From DASZBX01 sp035943635 (GTDB lineage: Bacteria > Actinomycetota > Actinomycetes > Streptomycetales > Catenulisporaceae), in NCBI GenBank assembly GCA_035943635.1, contig DASZBX010000109.1, forward strand, positions 1 through 64,000: 64,000 nucleotides of DNA, written 5' to 3'. Position numbers and translations under genes: made by a program. The notes below the pieces were generated by a model. The model was not told where the DNA came from and did no database searches. It saw nothing but the letters and a program-made list of their open reading frames with translations. This document shows positions 8,413-18,073 of this stretch, piece after piece. How positions within the stretch are numbered: position 1 is the stretch's first letter; every line of letters starts with the position of its first letter.

Positions 8413-9831
8413 TCACGCCTGCGCCTCAGCCCCGATCCACACGGTCGTGGTGTTACAGAACTCGTGGATGCCTTCCGCAGCCAGTTCGCGCCCATACCCG
8501 GAGCGCTTGATGCCGCCGAACGGGAGCGCCGGGTGGGAGGCGGTCATCCCGTTGAAGAACACCGCTCCGGCCTCCAGGTCGCGGACCAGGCGCTCGCGTT
8601 CGTCCGGGTCGCGGGTCCAGGCGTTGGAGCTCAGGCCGAACGGGACGTCGTTGGCCACGGCGATCGCCTCGTCCAGATCGGCGACCCGGGTCAGCGTGGC
8701 CACCGGGCCGAAGGCCTCCTCGTGGTAGATCCGCATCGATTCGCGCACGTCGGCCAGCACGGTCGGCAGGTAGTACCAGCCCTTGGTCAAGTCCGCCGCG
8801 CCCGCGCCGCCCGGGCGGGAGCCGCCGCACAGTACCTTCGCCCCCTGCGATACGGCGTCGTCTACCAGCTCCTCCAGATCCGCGCGGCCCTGTTCGGTGG
8901 CCAGCGGGCCGACCTCGGTGGCCTCGTCCATCGGGTCGCCGACGACCAGGGCGGCCATGACGCGGACGAATTCGTCCGCGAACTCCTCGTACACGGCCTC
9001 GTGCACGATGAACCGCTTGGCCGCGATGCACGACTGGCCGTTGTTCTGCACCCGCGCGGTGACCGCGACCCGGGCCGCCGCGGCCACGTCGGCCGAGGGC
9101 AGGACCAGGAAGGGGTCGCTGCCGCCGAGTTCCAGCACGGTCTTCTTGATCTCGTCGCCGGCCACCGCGGCCACCGCCCGGCCGGCCGGTTCGCTGCCGG
9201 TCAGGGTCGCGGCGGCCACCCGCCGGTCGCGCAGCACCGCCTCGACCTCGGCCGAGCCGATCAGCAGGGTCTGGAACACGCCGTCGGGCAGGCCGGCCCG
9301 GCGCAGCAGGTCCTCCAGGTACAGCGCGGTCTGCGGCACGTTCGAGGCGTGCTTGAGCAGGCCGACGTTGCCGGCCATCAGCCCGGGCGCGAGGAACCGG
9401 GTGACCTGCCACAGCGGGAAGTTCCACGGCATGACCGCCAGGATCACGCCGAGCGGGCGGTAGCGCACATACGCGGACGAGGCCCCGGCGTCCCGGGCGT
9501 CGGCCGCGGGCACCGGCTTGTCGGCGAGCAGGCCCTCGGCCCGGACGGCGAACCAGCGCATCGCCTTGGCGCACTTGGCCGCCTCGGCCCGGGCCGAGCC
9601 GATCGTCTTGCCCATCTCGGTGGTCATGATCCGGGCGGCGGTCTCGTTCTCCTGTTCCAGCAGCTCGGCCGCCCGGGTGAGCCAGCCGGCCCGCTGGTCC
9701 AGGCTGGTCAGGCGGTACCCGGCGAAGGCCTCGGCGGCCCGGCGCAGCCGGTCCTCGACCTGCTCGGGCCCGTGCCCGTCGAAGGTGCGGACCACCGCTC
9801 CGGTGGCGGGGTTGACCGTGGCGATGGTCAT
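8413..9831 (-). CDS. gabD: Succinate-semialdehyde dehydrogenase (NAD(P)+) family aldehyde dehydrogenase
   Basis: An aldehyde dehydrogenase of 472 aa, full length. It starts at ATG 9831 behind a perfect AGGAGG. Seen: MPWNFPLWQV (cofactor-binding region), LTGSEPAGRAV, ELGGSDPFLVL with the catalytic Glu, NNGQSCIAAKRFIVHE with the nucleophilic Cys, and EEAFGPVATL. This pattern best fits the short GabD/SSADH branch, which oxidises succinate semialdehyde to succinate in GABA or related catabolism. Other small semialdehydes remain possible. It lies 105 bp upstream, in transcription order, of the coupled hypothetical and nucleotidyltransferase pair on the same strand. Confidence 0.87.
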   Translation of the reverse strand: MTIATVNPATGAVVRTFDGHGPEQVEDRLRRAAEAFAGYRLTSLDQRAGWLTRAAELLEQENETAARIMTTEMGKTIGSARAEAAKCAKAMRWFAVRAEGLLADKPVPAADARDAGASSAYVRYRPLGVILAVMPWNFPLWQVTRFLAPGLMAGNVGLLKHASNVPQTALYLEDLLRRAGLPDGVFQTLLIGSAEVEAVLRDRRVAAATLTGSEPAGRAVAAVAGDEIKKTVLELGGSDPFLVLPSADVAAAARVAVTARVQNNGQSCIAAKRFIVHEAVYEEFADEFVRVMAALVVGDPMDEATEVGPLATEQGRADLEELVDDAVSQGAKVLCGGSRPGGAGAADLTKGWYYLPTVLADVRESMRIYHEEAFGPVATLTRVADLDEAIAVANDVPFGLSSNAWTRDPDERERLVRDLEAGAVFFNGMTASHPALPFGGIKRSGYGRELAAEGIHEFCNTTTVWIGAEAQA

Positions 9832-9933
9832 GGCGGCCTCCTGGCCGGCGGCTTCTGGCCGGCCCTGGTCGGGAACTGGGCGTCGCCTCCTCCTTCCCCG
9901 CGAGCGCCGTTCCGAACGGTCAGCGGCCGAATC

Positions 9934-12900
9934 TCACGCGGACGGCCGGACGGCGGCCGAAGCGGCGGCGGCCGGGGCCTGCAGCCGGGCGCGCACGGAC
10001 TCGGCCCACGGGTGCCCGCAGGCCTCGTACACGGCCACGGCCCGGGTCCAGGCCTCGCGGGCCCGGGCCGAGTCGCCGACCAGCTGGTATGCGTCGCCGA
10101 GGTGTTCGAGCGAGTCGGCCTCGGTCGGCTGGTCGCCGATCATCCGGGCGATCTCGACCGACTCGCGCAGGGCGCCGAAGGCCTCGTCGACCCGGCCGGT
10201 GGCCAGGTACACCTCGCCGAGGCCTTCCAGGGCGGCGGCCTGCATGTACCGCACCGATTCGCGCCGGGAGAGCGCCACGGCCTCGGCGCAGTACTGCAGC
10301 GCCTCCTCGTGCCGGCCGGCCAGGACCAGGCACAGGCCCAGGTGGCCCAGGGACAGGGCCAGGGCGCCGAGTTCGTCGAACTGGCGGCCGAGCCGGACGG
10401 CCTGTTGCAGCCACTCGATGCCCTGCTCGAACCGGTGGGTGAACCGCGCGATGCTGCCCAGGATGTCGTAGGACGCGCGCTCGTAGCGGGGGTCGCCGAT
10501 CGACTTGGCGATCGCGAGCGCCTCGCTGGCCTCCTCGATGCCGAGCACGCCCTGGCCTTGCAGCGCGTGTACGAAGCCGAGCGCGTTGAGCATGCTGATC
10601 TGGGCCCGGTCGTCCTGGGCGACGCGGGCGTTGCGCAGGCCGATCGTGCAGGCCTCCAGCCAGTCGGACCAGTGCGCGCGCAGGTGGTGGTAGTACAGCG
10701 CCGAGTCCGGGATCTGCCAGGTGGCGGCCGCGAAGCCGACCGCGTCGGCCAGGTGCACCATGGCCAGGATGTTGATCCGTTCGGCCGCGAACCAGGCCAG
10801 GGCCTGGTCCAGCCGGGTGAACTCCAGTTCCGGCTGGGCCGGGGGCACCGGGGCGGCAGGTTTGCCGGGGGTGAAGGTCTCCAGGCGTTCGACCGCGTGC
10901 CGGCAGGCGTAGGCGTACCAGGCGATCACCCGGCGCAGCGCGGCGTCGCGGGCTTCGGCGCTCTCCTCGTCCTCGGCCCGTTCGGCGGCGTACGTGCGCA
11001 GCAGGCCGTGGAAACGGTAGCGGCCGGGCGCCGGGGCCTCCAGCAGGCTGGCGTCGACCAGGCTCTCGAGCAGGTCCTCGGCCTGGCTCAACGGCTGGCC
11101 GAACAGGGCGGCCGCGGCGTGCGCGGTCAGGTCCGGGCCGGGGAACAGGCCGAGCAGGCGGAACGCGCGGGCCTGGCCGACCGGTCCGGCCGGGTAGTGC
11201 GGCGGGCAGGCCGACGGTATGGCGTGCGAACCGGAGCTGGACAGGGAGTGGGCCGAGCCGTTGTCCAGGTGCGCGTAGCTCAGCTCGAACACGGCCCGCA
11301 CGGTGATGTCCTGCACGCGCAGCTCGTCGAGCCGGCGGCGTTCGTCGGCCAGCCGCCCGGCCAGGTCGGCGACCGTCCACGAGGGGCGCACGGCCAGCCG
11401 GGCGGCGGCGATCCGGACCGCCAGCGGCAGTCCGGCGCAGTAGCCGAGCACCTGGTCCACCGACTCCTGCTCGGCCCGGACCCGGGCGCCGCCGATCACC
11501 GCGGTGAACAGGTCCAGCGCCTCGCCGGACCGGAGCGGTTCGAGGTTGACCAGGGCCGCCGCGGCCAGACCGGGCAGGGTGGCGCGGCTGGTGACCAGCA
11601 CCCGGCAGGTGCCGCTGCCGGGCAGCAGCGGGCGCAGCTGGGCCGCGTCGCCGGCGTCGTCGAGCACGATCAGCAGGCGTTTGCCGGAGGTCACGGTCCG
11701 GAACAGGGCCGAGCGGCGGGTCAGGTCCCGGGGCACGCTGCGCACCGGCACGCCCAGGTCCCGCAGCAGGTCGGCCAGCACCTCGCCCGGTTCGCGCGGT
11801 TCGGCGTCCAGGCCGCGCAGGTCCACGTACAGCTGGCCGTCCGGGAAGAACTCGGCCACCCGGTGCGCCGCGTGGATCGCCAGGGCGCTTTTGCCCACGC
11901 CGCCGGCCCCGGTGACCGCGGCCACGAGCGTGGGCTCGTCCGCCCCGGGCGAGGGCAGCAGCAGGTCGCACAGGGTCTTGACCTCGGCCTTGCGGCCGGT
12001 GAAGTCGAACAGGTCGGCCGGCAGCTGGGCCGGGATGAGCGCGGCGGGCTCGGCGCCGTGCTCCGGGTCGGCCGCGCGGGCCGGGACGGCGGCGGCCGGG
12101 CTCTTCGCGGCGGAGCCGGCTGCGGACGCCGGGTCGGGTGCGGGTGCGGGTACCGAGGGGTTCCCGGCGCGGGCGGCCGGGCGGCGGGTCTCGCCGTGCG
12201 GATCGGCCGAGCGTTTCGACCGGACCGCCGAGTACTGGGTGTGCTCCGGCGCGCCGGGCCGGGAGCGGCCGGCGACGGATTCGGGCTGCTCGACCGGGAC
12301 CGGCGCGCTCGGCGCGGCCAGGTCGGGGTCGGCCCGCAGGATCCGCTGGTGCAACCGGCACAGCTCGGCCGAGGGCTCCACCCCCAGGTCCTCGACCAGG
12401 GCGCGGCGGAAGCCCAGGAACACGTCCAGGGACTCGGCCTGCCGGCCGGAACGGTACAGCGCGGTCATCAGCTGGGCGCGGAAGACCTCCTGCAGCGGGT
12501 ACTCGACGGTCAGCCCGCGCAGCTCGCCCAGCAGCGCCTGGTGCCGGCCCAGCCGCAGGTCCGCCTCCACCCGGTCGGCCCAGGCCAGCGCCCGGGACTC
12601 GAGGAACTCCTGCACGAAGCCCATCCGGTCCAGGCCCGGCACGTCCGCCAGCGGCCGGCCGCGCCACAGCGCCAGGGCGGCGCCCAGGTCCCGGGAGGAC
12701 TCGGCCCAGCGGCTCTCCCGGGCGGCCCGGCGGCCGAGCCCGCACAGCTCGGTGAACCGGTCCACGTCCAGCTCGCCCGGCTCCAGGGTGATCCGGTAGT
12801 AGCCGGGCACCGCGCCGATCCGGCCGGCCACGGCCGGGCCCAGGGTGCGCCGCAGCCGGGCCACGTGGTTGTGCAGGGAGGCGGTGGCCGAGGCCGGCGG

Positions 12901-13059
12901 GCGCCCGTCCCAGACCACCTCGGCCATCTGGTCCACCGAGACGATCTTCCCGGCGTTGAGCAGCAACAGGGCCAGCACGGTGCGCGGCATCAGCCCGCGA
13001 ACGTCCCGGCAGCCTTCTTCGTCGCAGACCTGTACCGGGCCCAACAGCGCGAACCGCAT
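9934..13059 (-). CDS. SARP/AfsR-family regulator with BTAD, NB-ARC and TPR domains
   Basis: A 1041-aa regulator read from ATG 13059 (GGGAG upstream; the wing-helix starts at once with MRFALLGPVQV). Domains in order: OmpR-like winged helix (about 1-95, with NHVARLRRTLGP), bacterial transcriptional activation domain (about 100-245, ending EPSAELCRLHQRIL), a Pro/Ala-rich linker, an NB-ARC ATPase with Walker A VTGAGGVGKSALAIHAA and a Walker B-like RLLIVLDDAGD, and C-terminal TPR-like helical repeats. Family knowledge: AfsR-type SARPs activate secondary-metabolite or developmental genes and may receive Ser/Thr kinase input. No biosynthetic cluster adjoins it here. Confidence 0.92.
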   Translation of the reverse strand: MRFALLGPVQVCDEEGCRDVRGLMPRTVLALLLLNAGKIVSVDQMAEVVWDGRPPASATASLHNHVARLRRTLGPAVAGRIGAVPGYYRITLEPGELDVDRFTELCGLGRRAARESRWAESSRDLGAALALWRGRPLADVPGLDRMGFVQEFLESRALAWADRVEADLRLGRHQALLGELRGLTVEYPLQEVFRAQLMTALYRSGRQAESLDVFLGFRRALVEDLGVEPSAELCRLHQRILRADPDLAAPSAPVPVEQPESVAGRSRPGAPEHTQYSAVRSKRSADPHGETRRPAARAGNPSVPAPAPDPASAAGSAAKSPAAAVPARAADPEHGAEPAALIPAQLPADLFDFTGRKAEVKTLCDLLLPSPGADEPTLVAAVTGAGGVGKSALAIHAAHRVAEFFPDGQLYVDLRGLDAEPREPGEVLADLLRDLGVPVRSVPRDLTRRSALFRTVTSGKRLLIVLDDAGDAAQLRPLLPGSGTCRVLVTSRATLPGLAAAALVNLEPLRSGEALDLFTAVIGGARVRAEQESVDQVLGYCAGLPLAVRIAAARLAVRPSWTVADLAGRLADERRRLDELRVQDITVRAVFELSYAHLDNGSAHSLSSSGSHAIPSACPPHYPAGPVGQARAFRLLGLFPGPDLTAHAAAALFGQPLSQAEDLLESLVDASLLEAPAPGRYRFHGLLRTYAAERAEDEESAEARDAALRRVIAWYAYACRHAVERLETFTPGKPAAPVPPAQPELEFTRLDQALAWFAAERINILAMVHLADAVGFAAATWQIPDSALYYHHLRAHWSDWLEACTIGLRNARVAQDDRAQISMLNALGFVHALQGQGVLGIEEASEALAIAKSIGDPRYERASYDILGSIARFTHRFEQGIEWLQQAVRLGRQFDELGALALSLGHLGLCLVLAGRHEEALQYCAEAVALSRRESVRYMQAAALEGLGEVYLATGRVDEAFGALRESVEIARMIGDQPTEADSLEHLGDAYQLVGDSARAREAWTRAVAVYEACGHPWAESVRARLQAPAAAASAAVRPSA

Positions 13060-13212
13060 TTGCACTCCCGCCGCCCCCAGGAGCCCCGGAGACGTCCGTA
13101 GCTCCACATCAACCGCGTCAACATTAGCAAAACAAAGGTCATTCGGGGGCTCGGGTCCGGGTGCTGTGGGGCGCATCACCCGGCGCCCGCGCGCCGCCCG
13201 CTTCCGGCGGCC

Positions 13213-13932
13213 TCAGTCCAGGTGGGCGACCACTTCGCTGGTGGCTCCGACGATCCGGCCCGCGGCGTCGAAGTCGATCGCGACGCTGCCGGGCTCCCCG
13301 TGCAGGACGATCCGCTCCGGGGCCAGGTCCAGGGTGAGCCGGTAGCTCTCGCCGAGGCCGAGCACCACCGCGCGCGGGTCGGCCGGGAAGGCCGCGACCG
13401 CCTCGGCCAGCAGCCGCGGCACGCCGACCGGGTCGAACCGGGCCTCGGGCACCGACTCGTCGCCCAGGTGCAGGAACACGGTCTCCTTGCCGTCCTCGCC
13501 CGGGCAGCCCCACACGCCGCGGCCGCCGAGCACCTGCCCGGCCGCGACGGCCAGCCGCTGCACGGCCAGGGCCGGGTCCGGGAACTCGGCCAGGCCGAAG
13601 CCGCCGGTGGTGAACTCGGCCACGTCGAGCTGCTCCCCGACCTCGTACACCGCGCGCAGCGGCGCGCAGACCGGGTTCGGCCAGCCGAACCGCGGGTCGT
13701 CCCAGGCCCAGAGCCAGGTGGCGGTGTGCGCGGAGAAGGTGCCGAGCAGGCTCGCCGCGGACAGCGTGCGGCCGGGGGCGGCCAGCGTTGCGGCGTCGAG
13801 GTCGAAGGACCAGTCGGCGCCGTGCGCGCCGAGGTACCGGGCCAGCACCTCCTGCCGGTGGATCGCGGCCGCGGACCCGCGACAGGCGAACCGGTCGAAC
13901 TCGGCGCTGTACCGCATCTCGTCCTCGAGCAT
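13213..13932 (-). CDS. DUF6882-like protein
   Basis: A soluble protein of 239 aa (ATG 13917 with GAGG five bases upstream is an equally good start). Seen: an early WSFDLDAATLAAPGRT, SAHTATWLWAWDDPRFGWP and a late VFLHLGDESV, matching my recollection of the DUF6882 pattern ('GTWLWAWAN'). There are no membrane segments and no catalytic motif that I recognise. It is read in the same direction as the AfsR-like gene and lies upstream of it with about 150 bp between, so co-expression is possible. Confidence 0.6.
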   Translation of the reverse strand: MLEDEMRYSAEFDRFACRGSAAAIHRQEVLARYLGAHGADWSFDLDAATLAAPGRTLSAASLLGTFSAHTATWLWAWDDPRFGWPNPVCAPLRAVYEVGEQLDVAEFTTGGFGLAEFPDPALAVQRLAVAAGQVLGGRGVWGCPGEDGKETVFLHLGDESVPEARFDPVGVPRLLAEAVAAFPADPRAVVLGLGESYRLTLDLAPERIVLHGEPGSVAIDFDAAGRIVGATSEVVAHLD

Positions 13933-14204
13933 GTCTGCGATCGTAGATCATGCCTCCCGGGCGGCCGCATCCGCCTCCCCTTCGCCACCCGGCGCCCGCC
14001 GGGCACGCACGGCCCGGGCGCGCCGGTCGCCGCGGTCCGCGCGGCGGCAGGACGGACCCGGGCCCGGCCCCGCGCCCCCGACCGCCCGGCGTGCTCCGGC
14101 GATATTCGAAGGCGATCAATCCGGCCGCGACGCATGATGGAACCGGGGCCGCATGAGGGCCCTGATCATCTTCGGAGATCGCCGACTAGGGGGCACGTTC
14201 ACCG

Positions 14205-16238
14205 ATGACCACGGACGCGACCGAACACCTGATCCACGAGAGCGCACCGACCGACGACCACGACAACGAAGACCCCGAGAATCAGGACCGCGCCAAACAG
14301 CAGGAAAGCAGAGCCCGCACCGGCAGGAAGAGCACCGCCGGGAGCCCGGAGCCGGAGAGCGATCCGCTGTTCGGCACCGGTTTGGCCTTCAGCCAGGGCT
14401 GGGCCGCGCACGAGTCGGCCGTCACGGTGTCCTTCGCCACCGCGGCGCGGGCCCTGCCGCGGCTGGTGAAGCTGGCCCTGAGCTGGTGCTGGAACGCGGA
14501 CCGGACCGCCGTGCTGCTGATCGCGGGCAGCGAGCTGTGGACCGGCGCGGCCTCGGCGTTCGGCCTGCTGGCCACCAACCGGGTGCTCACCCGGGTGCTG
14601 GCCGACCCCTCGCCGGCCCACCTGCGCGGCGCGGCCGGCGGCATCCTGCTGGTGGCGGCGCTGGCCGCGGCCGGGGCGCTGGCCGGCACCCTGGCCCGGA
14701 CCACCACCAACCGGCTCAAGCCGAAGGCCGAGCGGGCGGCGTACACCGCGCTGCTGACCCGGACGGTCCGGGTGGAGATGCTGGTGTTCCAGGGCTCGGA
14801 CTTCAAGTCCGCGCTGGAGTCGGGCCAGTACGGGGCCGCCTGGATCGGGCCACAGCTGTCCCAGATCCTGGCCATCGCCTCCGGCCTGATGTCGATCGCG
14901 GCCGCGGCCGGCGTGCTGGCGATCCTCAACCCGCTGCTGATGCTGCTGCTCCCGGTGATCGTCCTGCCGCAGGCCGCCGCCTCAGCCCGGGCCGCGCGCC
15001 GGCGCAACGTCTCCCGGCTGCGCTGGCTCGGCCGGATGCGCCAGCAGATGCACCTGACCCGGCTGCTGATCGACCAGGGCCCGGCCGAGGAGGTCCGGAT
15101 GCACGACGCCGGGACCTTCCTGCTGAAGCACTACCAGCGGCTGGCCAAAGCCAACGAGTCCGAGCAGTCCCGGCTGGCCCGGATCGACGCGCGCGAGTCG
15201 CTGGCCGCCTCCTCGGCCGCGGGCCTCGCCTCGGCCGCGACCTACCTGCTGCTGGCCGTGATGCTCTCCACCGGGCGGGTGCCGATCGCCGAGGCGGCCA
15301 CCGCCTTCATGGCCCTGCGGATGGGCACCGGGCAGATCAGTACGCTGCTGTACGCGGTGACCGAGTGCTACGAGTACGGCCTGTACACCGCGGACCTGGA
15401 CGACGCGATCCGGATGGCCGACGCCGCCGCGATCCCGCCTTCCGGCCGGCCCCAGCCCGGCCCGCCGGAGCTGATCGAGGCCCGCGGCGTGGGCTTCTCC
15501 TACCCCGGCGCCGACCGCCCGGCCCTGGCCGGGGTGGACGCGCAGGTGCGCCGGGGCGAGGTGGTCGCGCTGGTCGGGGCCAACGGCTCGGGCAAGACCA
15601 CCCTGGCCCGGCTGCTGGCCGGGCTCTACCTGCCGGACGCGGGCGAGGTGGCCTGGGACGGGGTGTCCACCGCGGACCTGGACCGGGCCGAGCTGTTCGA
15701 CCAGGTCGCGGTGCTCTCCCAGCACTTCGAGCACTGGCCGTTCACCGCCGCGGCGAACCTGACGGTCGGCCGGCACGCCGGTCCGTCCGGCCCGGCGGAC
15801 CTGGACGCGGCCGCGGCCAAGGCCGGCGCGGACCAGCTGATCGGGCAGCTGCCGCGGCGCTGGGAGACCCTGCTCGCGCCCGAGCACGCCGGCGGGATGG
15901 ACCTGTCCGGCGGGCAGTGGCAGCTGGTCGGGCTGGCCCGGGCGTTCCACCGGGACGCGGCGGTGCTGGTGCTGGACGAGCCGACCGCCGCGCTGGACCC
16001 GATGATCGAGTCCTCCACCTTCGAGCGGGTGCGCCGGCTGGCCGGGGGCCGGACCGTGCTGATGATCACGCACCGGCTCTACTCCGCGATCCACGCCGAC
16101 CGGATCCTGGTGCTCGACCAGGGCCGGATCATCGAGTCCGGGACGCACGCCGAGCTGATCCGGGCCCGGGGAAGCTACCAGGCGATGTTCGACCTGCAGG
16201 CCCGGGCCTACGACGCCGAGCCGCAGCCGGAGGCGTAG
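14205..16238 (+). CDS. ABC exporter, fused permease and ATP-binding protein
   Basis: A half-size ABC exporter subunit of 677 aa with the permease first and the ATPase last; it would act as a dimer. Seen: a charged N-terminal region of about 60 residues, an integral region of several hydrophobic helices (about 100-420), Walker A LVGANGSGKTTLARLLAG (about 455-475), signature LSGGQWQLVGLARAF (about 565), Walker B VLVLDEPTAALDP (about 590), and the H-loop MITHRL (about 620). The exported substrate cannot be told from sequence; relatives export peptides, lipids or drugs. It is divergent from the DUF6882-like gene and followed by a strong hairpin terminator. Confidence 0.9.
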   Translation: MTTDATEHLIHESAPTDDHDNEDPENQDRAKQQESRARTGRKSTAGSPEPESDPLFGTGLAFSQGWAAHESAVTVSFATAARALPRLVKLALSWCWNADRTAVLLIAGSELWTGAASAFGLLATNRVLTRVLADPSPAHLRGAAGGILLVAALAAAGALAGTLARTTTNRLKPKAERAAYTALLTRTVRVEMLVFQGSDFKSALESGQYGAAWIGPQLSQILAIASGLMSIAAAAGVLAILNPLLMLLLPVIVLPQAAASARAARRRNVSRLRWLGRMRQQMHLTRLLIDQGPAEEVRMHDAGTFLLKHYQRLAKANESEQSRLARIDARESLAASSAAGLASAATYLLLAVMLSTGRVPIAEAATAFMALRMGTGQISTLLYAVTECYEYGLYTADLDDAIRMADAAAIPPSGRPQPGPPELIEARGVGFSYPGADRPALAGVDAQVRRGEVVALVGANGSGKTTLARLLAGLYLPDAGEVAWDGVSTADLDRAELFDQVAVLSQHFEHWPFTAAANLTVGRHAGPSGPADLDAAAAKAGADQLIGQLPRRWETLLAPEHAGGMDLSGGQWQLVGLARAFHRDAAVLVLDEPTAALDPMIESSTFERVRRLAGGRTVLMITHRLYSAIHADRILVLDQGRIIESGTHAELIRARGSYQAMFDLQARAYDAEPQPEA

Positions 16239-16276
16239 CCCCCGCGCCGCGGCTGCCGGCCGGTGGCGGCCGACCT

Positions 16277-16304
16277 GGCGTTCGCCGGCCGTCCGGCGAA
16301 CGCC
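16277..16304. terminator. Bidirectional hairpin terminator
   Basis: Perfect 12-bp arms GGCGTTCGCCGG and CCGGCGAACGCC around a CCGT loop, between the convergent ABC exporter and polyprenol-mannose synthase genes. There is no U-tract, as usual in actinomycetes. Confidence 0.8.
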
Positions 16305-16364
16305 GCCGGCCCGGGCCCGGAGCGGACAACGCAGCCGGGGCCGGGCCGGTCGGGTCAGGACGGG

Positions 16365-17087
16365 TCAGGACTTGCCGAAGCGCAGCTTCCAGGGCATCAG
16401 CGCGGACTCGACCTGCACCTCGACGCTCATCTTGGACACGCCCTCGACCCGCTCCTCGAACGTGATCGGCACCTCGGCTATCCGCATCCCGCGCTGGACC
16501 ACCCGGTAGTTCATCTCCACCTGGAACGAGTACCCGCCGCTGCGCACCGACGGCAGGTCGATCGCCCGCAGGGTCTCGGCCCGCCAGGCCTTGAACCCGG
16601 CCGTGACGTCCTTGACCTTCAGCTGCAGGATCGCGTTGACGTAGAAGTTGGCCCAGGCCGACAGGGCCTTGCGGTGCCAGGCCCACTCCGAGGCGACGGT
16701 GCCGCCGGGCACGTAGCGCGAGCCGAGCACCACGGCCGCGTCGGTGGTCTCCAGCACCTCGACCATCCGCGGGACCGCCTCGGCCGGGTGGGACAGGTCC
16801 GCGTCCATCTGGACCACGTAGTCGGCGCCGTCGGCCAGGGCCTGGAGCATCCCGTCCACGTAGGCGCGGCCCAGGCCGTTCTTGACCGTGCGGTGCAGGA
16901 CAGTCACGCGCGGGTTGTCGGCGGCGAGCTTGTCGGCGATCTCGCCGGTGCCGTCGGGCGAATTGTCGTCAACGACCAGCAGGTGCAGGTTCGCCAAGTC
17001 CAGGTCCATCAGCATCTCGGCGAGCTTGGGCAGATTGCCTGCTTCGTTATAGGTCGGTACGACTATCGTCAGTTTGGAGTCCCGCAC
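16365..17087 (-). CDS. Polyprenol monophosphomannose synthase (GT2)
   Basis: A cytoplasmic GT2 glycosyltransferase of 240 aa, the size of the catalytic domain of actinobacterial Ppm1 without the N-acyltransferase half. Seen: VVPTYNEAGNLP at the N-terminus, VVDDNSPDGTG, VQMDADLSHPAEAVP (the DxD-type metal site) and SRYVPGG, all typical of dolichol/polyprenol-phosphate mannose synthases. It transfers mannose from GDP-mannose to polyprenyl phosphate. The start is GTG 17087 behind AAAGG. The product is the donor for membrane mannosyltransferases, and two such candidates lie just to the right. Confidence 0.9.
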   Translation of the reverse strand: MRDSKLTIVVPTYNEAGNLPKLAEMLMDLDLANLHLLVVDDNSPDGTGEIADKLAADNPRVTVLHRTVKNGLGRAYVDGMLQALADGADYVVQMDADLSHPAEAVPRMVEVLETTDAAVVLGSRYVPGGTVASEWAWHRKALSAWANFYVNAILQLKVKDVTAGFKAWRAETLRAIDLPSVRSGGYSFQVEMNYRVVQRGMRIAEVPITFEERVEGVSKMSVEVQVESALMPWKLRFGKS

Positions 17088-18073
17088 TGCGCTGCCTTTC
17101 CCTCTCGTTATCGTGTCCGCCCGCCCCGTGGAACCGTATCCCGGTCGCCGACCGGATCCCCGGGCGGGGCGGCGTTCTCTGCCCGAACCGTCGCGACACC
17201 GTAGACGGGCCGCCTTCGAGCCGACGCCGCCGACGCCCGGGATGTGGAGTCAGACGCGATTCCGGGCACATCGGCTGCGTGATCCCCGCAGTGCGCGGGG
17301 CGACTCTAACATCAGACCGCTCGCACTGCGATGCGCCGCGGAACGGGCTCCGGCCTCCCCTACTACGAACTCGATCATGCCTGGCCGACGCGCCGGAAGG
17401 CCTTGTCGGCCACCGGATCCGGCCCATTGCGGATGCTTAGAGTACTGATGCAATCACCTTGGGTGAGGAAAATCGCAGCGAGTCCGTCCCTTCCGTCACT
17501 CTCGGCGCGAACGGCCACGTCACCCAGCGGTCGCGGCCCGGCCACCGCACCGTCGCCGGGCGGCCACCGCCCGGGAGCGGCCGAACATCCGACCGTCAAG
17601 CCGCGAAGACCCATCCGCCGATCTCACCGAAACGACATTTCCGATCACTGTGAGCAGTCACACTCACGAGCTTGAGCGACGCCTGATACAGGAGTGTTAC
17701 AAGGGCGTAGCGATACCCCGACAACCGCTGAACACAAGGGGCCAATTTGATGTTCACCGACTTGCGCAAGTGCTTTATCAAGCATTCCCACCTGCGCTGG
17801 CGCGGCCGGTGAAGGTTCCGTTTACCCAAAACGTTACGAGGCCGGGGCGACACGCCGAGCGCTCATGGCATAGGGTGCAGGCGCGCCGAATTATTATTCG
17901 GGCCACTCCATCGTGAACAGAACCAGAAGTTCGGGAGATCCATCCATGCAGTACGGCGGACAGCGATCAGGGCCCTGTCCGGCCAGCGGGGCCCGGTCTT
18001 CTGGGGCCCGCCCGTTCGCGGTCGGAACGGTAAAGACGGTTTTCGTCGTCTCACCCGGCGGGCAGGAGCACTG
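17088..18073. other. About 1 kb without a convincing gene
   Basis: It separates the divergent polyprenol-mannose synthase and PIG-V-like genes and is less GC-rich in places (around 17640-17900) than the flanks, as expected for promoters. Short open frames here lack coding character. No RNA gene or mobile element was recognised. A hairpin with GGCGGGCA and TGCCCGCC arms spans 18058-18081 and would enclose the ribosome-binding site and ATG of the next gene. Confidence 0.5.

Noticed and set aside
8131..13101. A very long open frame (over 1600 codons) on the plus strand opposite gabD and the AfsR-like gene
   Set aside because: Composition is Gly/Arg/Gln/Val-rich with no domains; it is the antisense shadow expected in very GC-rich DNA. 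The minus-strand genes have clear motifs and ribosome-binding sites.
16350..16372. GGTCGGGTCAGGACGGGTCAGGAC direct repeat near the Ppm-type stop
   Set aside because: Short repeated words around a stop codon; the perfect 12-bp hairpin just upstream is the better terminator.
17650..17916. An 88-codon frame in the 1-kb spacer before the PIG-V-like gene
   Set aside because: No ribosome-binding site, no domain, and codon use unlike the surrounding genes.
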